A stretch of DNA of 22,012 bases from Ruminococcaceae bacterium UBA7067 (lineage in GTDB: Bacteria; Bacillota; Clostridia; Oscillospirales; Acutalibacteraceae). Location: the NCBI GenBank assembly GCA_002493755.1, contig DKZT01000025.1:465-22476 (forward strand), in the 5' to 3' direction. The translations under genes were made by a program, and so were the position numbers. This document shows positions 20,952-22,012 of the stretch, piece after piece (position 1 is the stretch's first letter; each line of letters begins with the position of its first letter). The notes under the pieces were generated by a model, which saw only the letters and a list, made by a program, of their open reading frames with translations, was not told the origin of the DNA and did not search any database.

Positions 20952-21941
20952 ATGAAAGCAATCAAAAAAATCACATCAGCAGTGATGGCTGCCGTTCTCG
21001 CGTTGTGCGCATTTACTGTAAATGCCGCTGCTGCGCCGAGCGAGGAAAAAACCGTCGTTGTATCAATCGAGGCATTTTCTGTTGGGTGCGGCTATGTTCT
21101 TGAACCGACGCTTATAAGCATAAGTGACGGCGATACGGCTGCAACAGCTGTCAAAAAGGCTCTTGAAGAAAACAACATAATCTATAACGCTTCGTATGAA
21201 TACGGATTTTATATCAACAGTATAAGCTTTGAGCATACTGCCGCTATTCCGGACTATATCACAAACGCGGTAGTGGCTCACGATGACGAATATGATGAGG
21301 ATATTATATTCGGGGATTACATTGAAGAGGATGCAACGCCAAACGATTTAGCCTCAAACGACTATGTTTACGGACTTTCAGGCTGGATGTATACAATTAA
21401 TCAGCCAACGGCGGAATCGTTGTCTAAAGGTATGTCACAGGCATATGTTAAAAACGGCGATGTTATCAGAGTGCAGTTTTCACTTGACTGCGGAGCAGAT
21501 ATAGGCACTGCAAACCTTTCGGGTATGCCGCAGTGGGGGTATCACGCCGACTTTTACGAAACAGCCGACAAAACAGAGCTTACAAGAGCTATTGCAGAAT
21601 CAACAGCTAAAGCTCAGTCGCCGCTCTTCAATGCCTTGAAAAAAATGAAGCAGACTGCCGCTAAGCTGCCAGCAACACAGGCGGAGGTTGACTCTGCGTT
21701 GAGCGATTACAACACTATTCTGTCGCTTAACCCGATCAGCGGCGATGTTGACGGTAACAATAAGATTTCGATATTTGACGCTATTATGATTCAAAAAGCT
21801 GTTTTATCAGGTTCTGAGTTTTCAGACATACAGACCTTGATAGCAGACTGCAACGGAGACGGACAGGTTTCTGTTTTAGATGCTATTCTTGTGCAGAAAT
21901 CGGCTCTTTTTATTCAGACAACAGCTGAAAACAATATCTGA
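20952..21941 (+). CDS. Secreted DUF4430 (transcobalamin-like) protein with C-terminal dockerin
   Basis: 329 aa. A signal peptide (1-25, M-K-A-I-K-K then a hydrophobic core, cut near V-N-A-A-A) is followed by a DUF4430/transcobalamin-like domain, about 34-178, with the tell-tale S-G-W-M-Y-T-I-N at 143-150 and N-G-D-V-I-R-V at 168-174. A helical segment 204-262 ends in A-T-Q-A-E-V-D-S-A-L-x-x-Y and looks like a shortened FIVAR module. The last 65 residues (264-322) carry two dockerin repeats, D-V-D-G-N-N-K-I-S-I-F-D-A and D-C-N-G-D-G-Q-V-S-V-L-D-A, with the 1-3-5-12 calcium ligands. Control by a B12 riboswitch plus the transcobalamin-like fold point to extracellular corrinoid binding, and the dockerin to attachment to a cohesin scaffold. 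Direct B12 binding is inference. GGAGG precedes ATG 20952. Confidence 0.85.
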   Translation: MKAIKKITSAVMAAVLALCAFTVNAAAAPSEEKTVVVSIEAFSVGCGYVLEPTLISISDGDTAATAVKKALEENNIIYNASYEYGFYINSISFEHTAAIPDYITNAVVAHDDEYDEDIIFGDYIEEDATPNDLASNDYVYGLSGWMYTINQPTAESLSKGMSQAYVKNGDVIRVQFSLDCGADIGTANLSGMPQWGYHADFYETADKTELTRAIAESTAKAQSPLFNALKKMKQTAAKLPATQAEVDSALSDYNTILSLNPISGDVDGNNKISIFDAIMIQKAVLSGSEFSDIQTLIADCNGDGQVSVLDAILVQKSALFIQTTAENNI

Positions 21942-21952
21942 TTTATATAATT

Positions 21953-21978
21953 AAGGCGCAGTTTAACCTGCGCCTTTG
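21953..21978 (+). terminator. Hairpin between the dockerin gene and the next gene
   Basis: AAGGCGCAG / CTGCGCCTT with a 6-nt loop, followed only by TGCTC, so the T-run is poor. It may be a weak terminator or a stability hairpin; the next gene starts 28 nt further and may still be read from the riboswitch promoter. Confidence 0.5.
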
Positions 21979-22005
21979 CTCAATTAATTTTCGGGAGGTT
22001 GAGTG

Positions 22006-22012
22006 ATGAAAA
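22006..22012 (+). CDS. Start of a further gene, cut by the window end
   Basis: ATG at 22006 (M-K...) follows GGGAGG at 21993-21998 with 7-nt spacing, a good translation start. Only two codons are visible, so no function can be read. The M-K start and its position 65 nt after the dockerin gene allow a secreted or lipid-anchored partner in the same B12 operon, such as a corrinoid transporter component; this is only a guess. Confidence 0.5.

Noticed and set aside
1..22012. Prophage, insertion sequence or CRISPR array
   Set aside because: No integrase, transposase, terminal inverted repeats with target duplication, or regularly spaced repeats were seen; the only repeats are short or within the blaI pair.

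Overview
The window looks like chromosome from a low-GC, spore-forming Clostridia member, most probably a Ruminococcus-type gut anaerobe. The grounds are a complete spoIIIAA-AH operon plus spoIIID, Gram-positive style tRNA clusters and sigma-A promoters, a tandem BlaI/BlaR1 cassette, and a secreted protein ending in a dockerin whose repeats (D-x-D/N-G-x-x-x-I/V-S-I/V-F/L-D) resemble Ruminococcus dockerins. Species cannot be fixed from sequence alone. No prophage, IS element or CRISPR array was seen.

Layout. 1-345: minus-strand tRNAs (partial Arg-CCT, Ser-GCT, Ser-TGA) with promoter and terminator. 493-681: a 62-residue orphan protein. 805-5742: a sigma-E promoter candidate followed by spoIIIAA, AB, AC, AD, AE, AF, AG and AH, closed by a two-way hairpin. 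5743-6900 (minus): a sensor histidine kinase pseudogene with an in-frame amber codon and a missing 5' end. 7000-7498 (minus): a His-Lys-Gln tRNA operon with terminator, processing hairpin and consensus promoter. 7537-10688: coaBC (minus), divergent from coaX-uppP; both coa genes act in coenzyme A synthesis and uppP recycles the cell-wall lipid carrier. 10690-11517 (minus): nfo, endonuclease IV. 11518-11972: non-coding, with a strong hairpin and possible small RNA or ORF relic. 11973-15395: LytTR regulator, DUF3021 membrane protein, ABC ATPase, ABC-2 permease and a cysteine-rich flavoprotein, probably one operon. 15516-18047 (minus): two BlaI-type repressors, a BlaR1-type M56 membrane protease and a small secreted peptide. 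18142-18458: spoIIID with its own sigma-E promoter candidate. 18506-20612: MATE exporter and an Sfp-type phosphopantetheinyl transferase. 20592-22012: promoter, cobalamin riboswitch, secreted DUF4430-dockerin protein, and the first codons of another gene.

The most interesting part is the right end: a cobalamin riboswitch directly controls a secreted protein that joins a transcobalamin-like DUF4430 domain, a short FIVAR-like helical linker and a dockerin. I infer a surface- or scaffold-anchored corrinoid-capture protein, an idea the sequence suggests but does not prove. Second is the BlaI-BlaI-BlaR1-peptide cassette, in which the protease carries a small non-PBP extracellular domain and is followed by a tiny aromatic secreted peptide. 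Third are damaged or odd genes: the kinase pseudogene and the 98-nt out-of-frame overlap of spoIIIAA with spoIIIAB.
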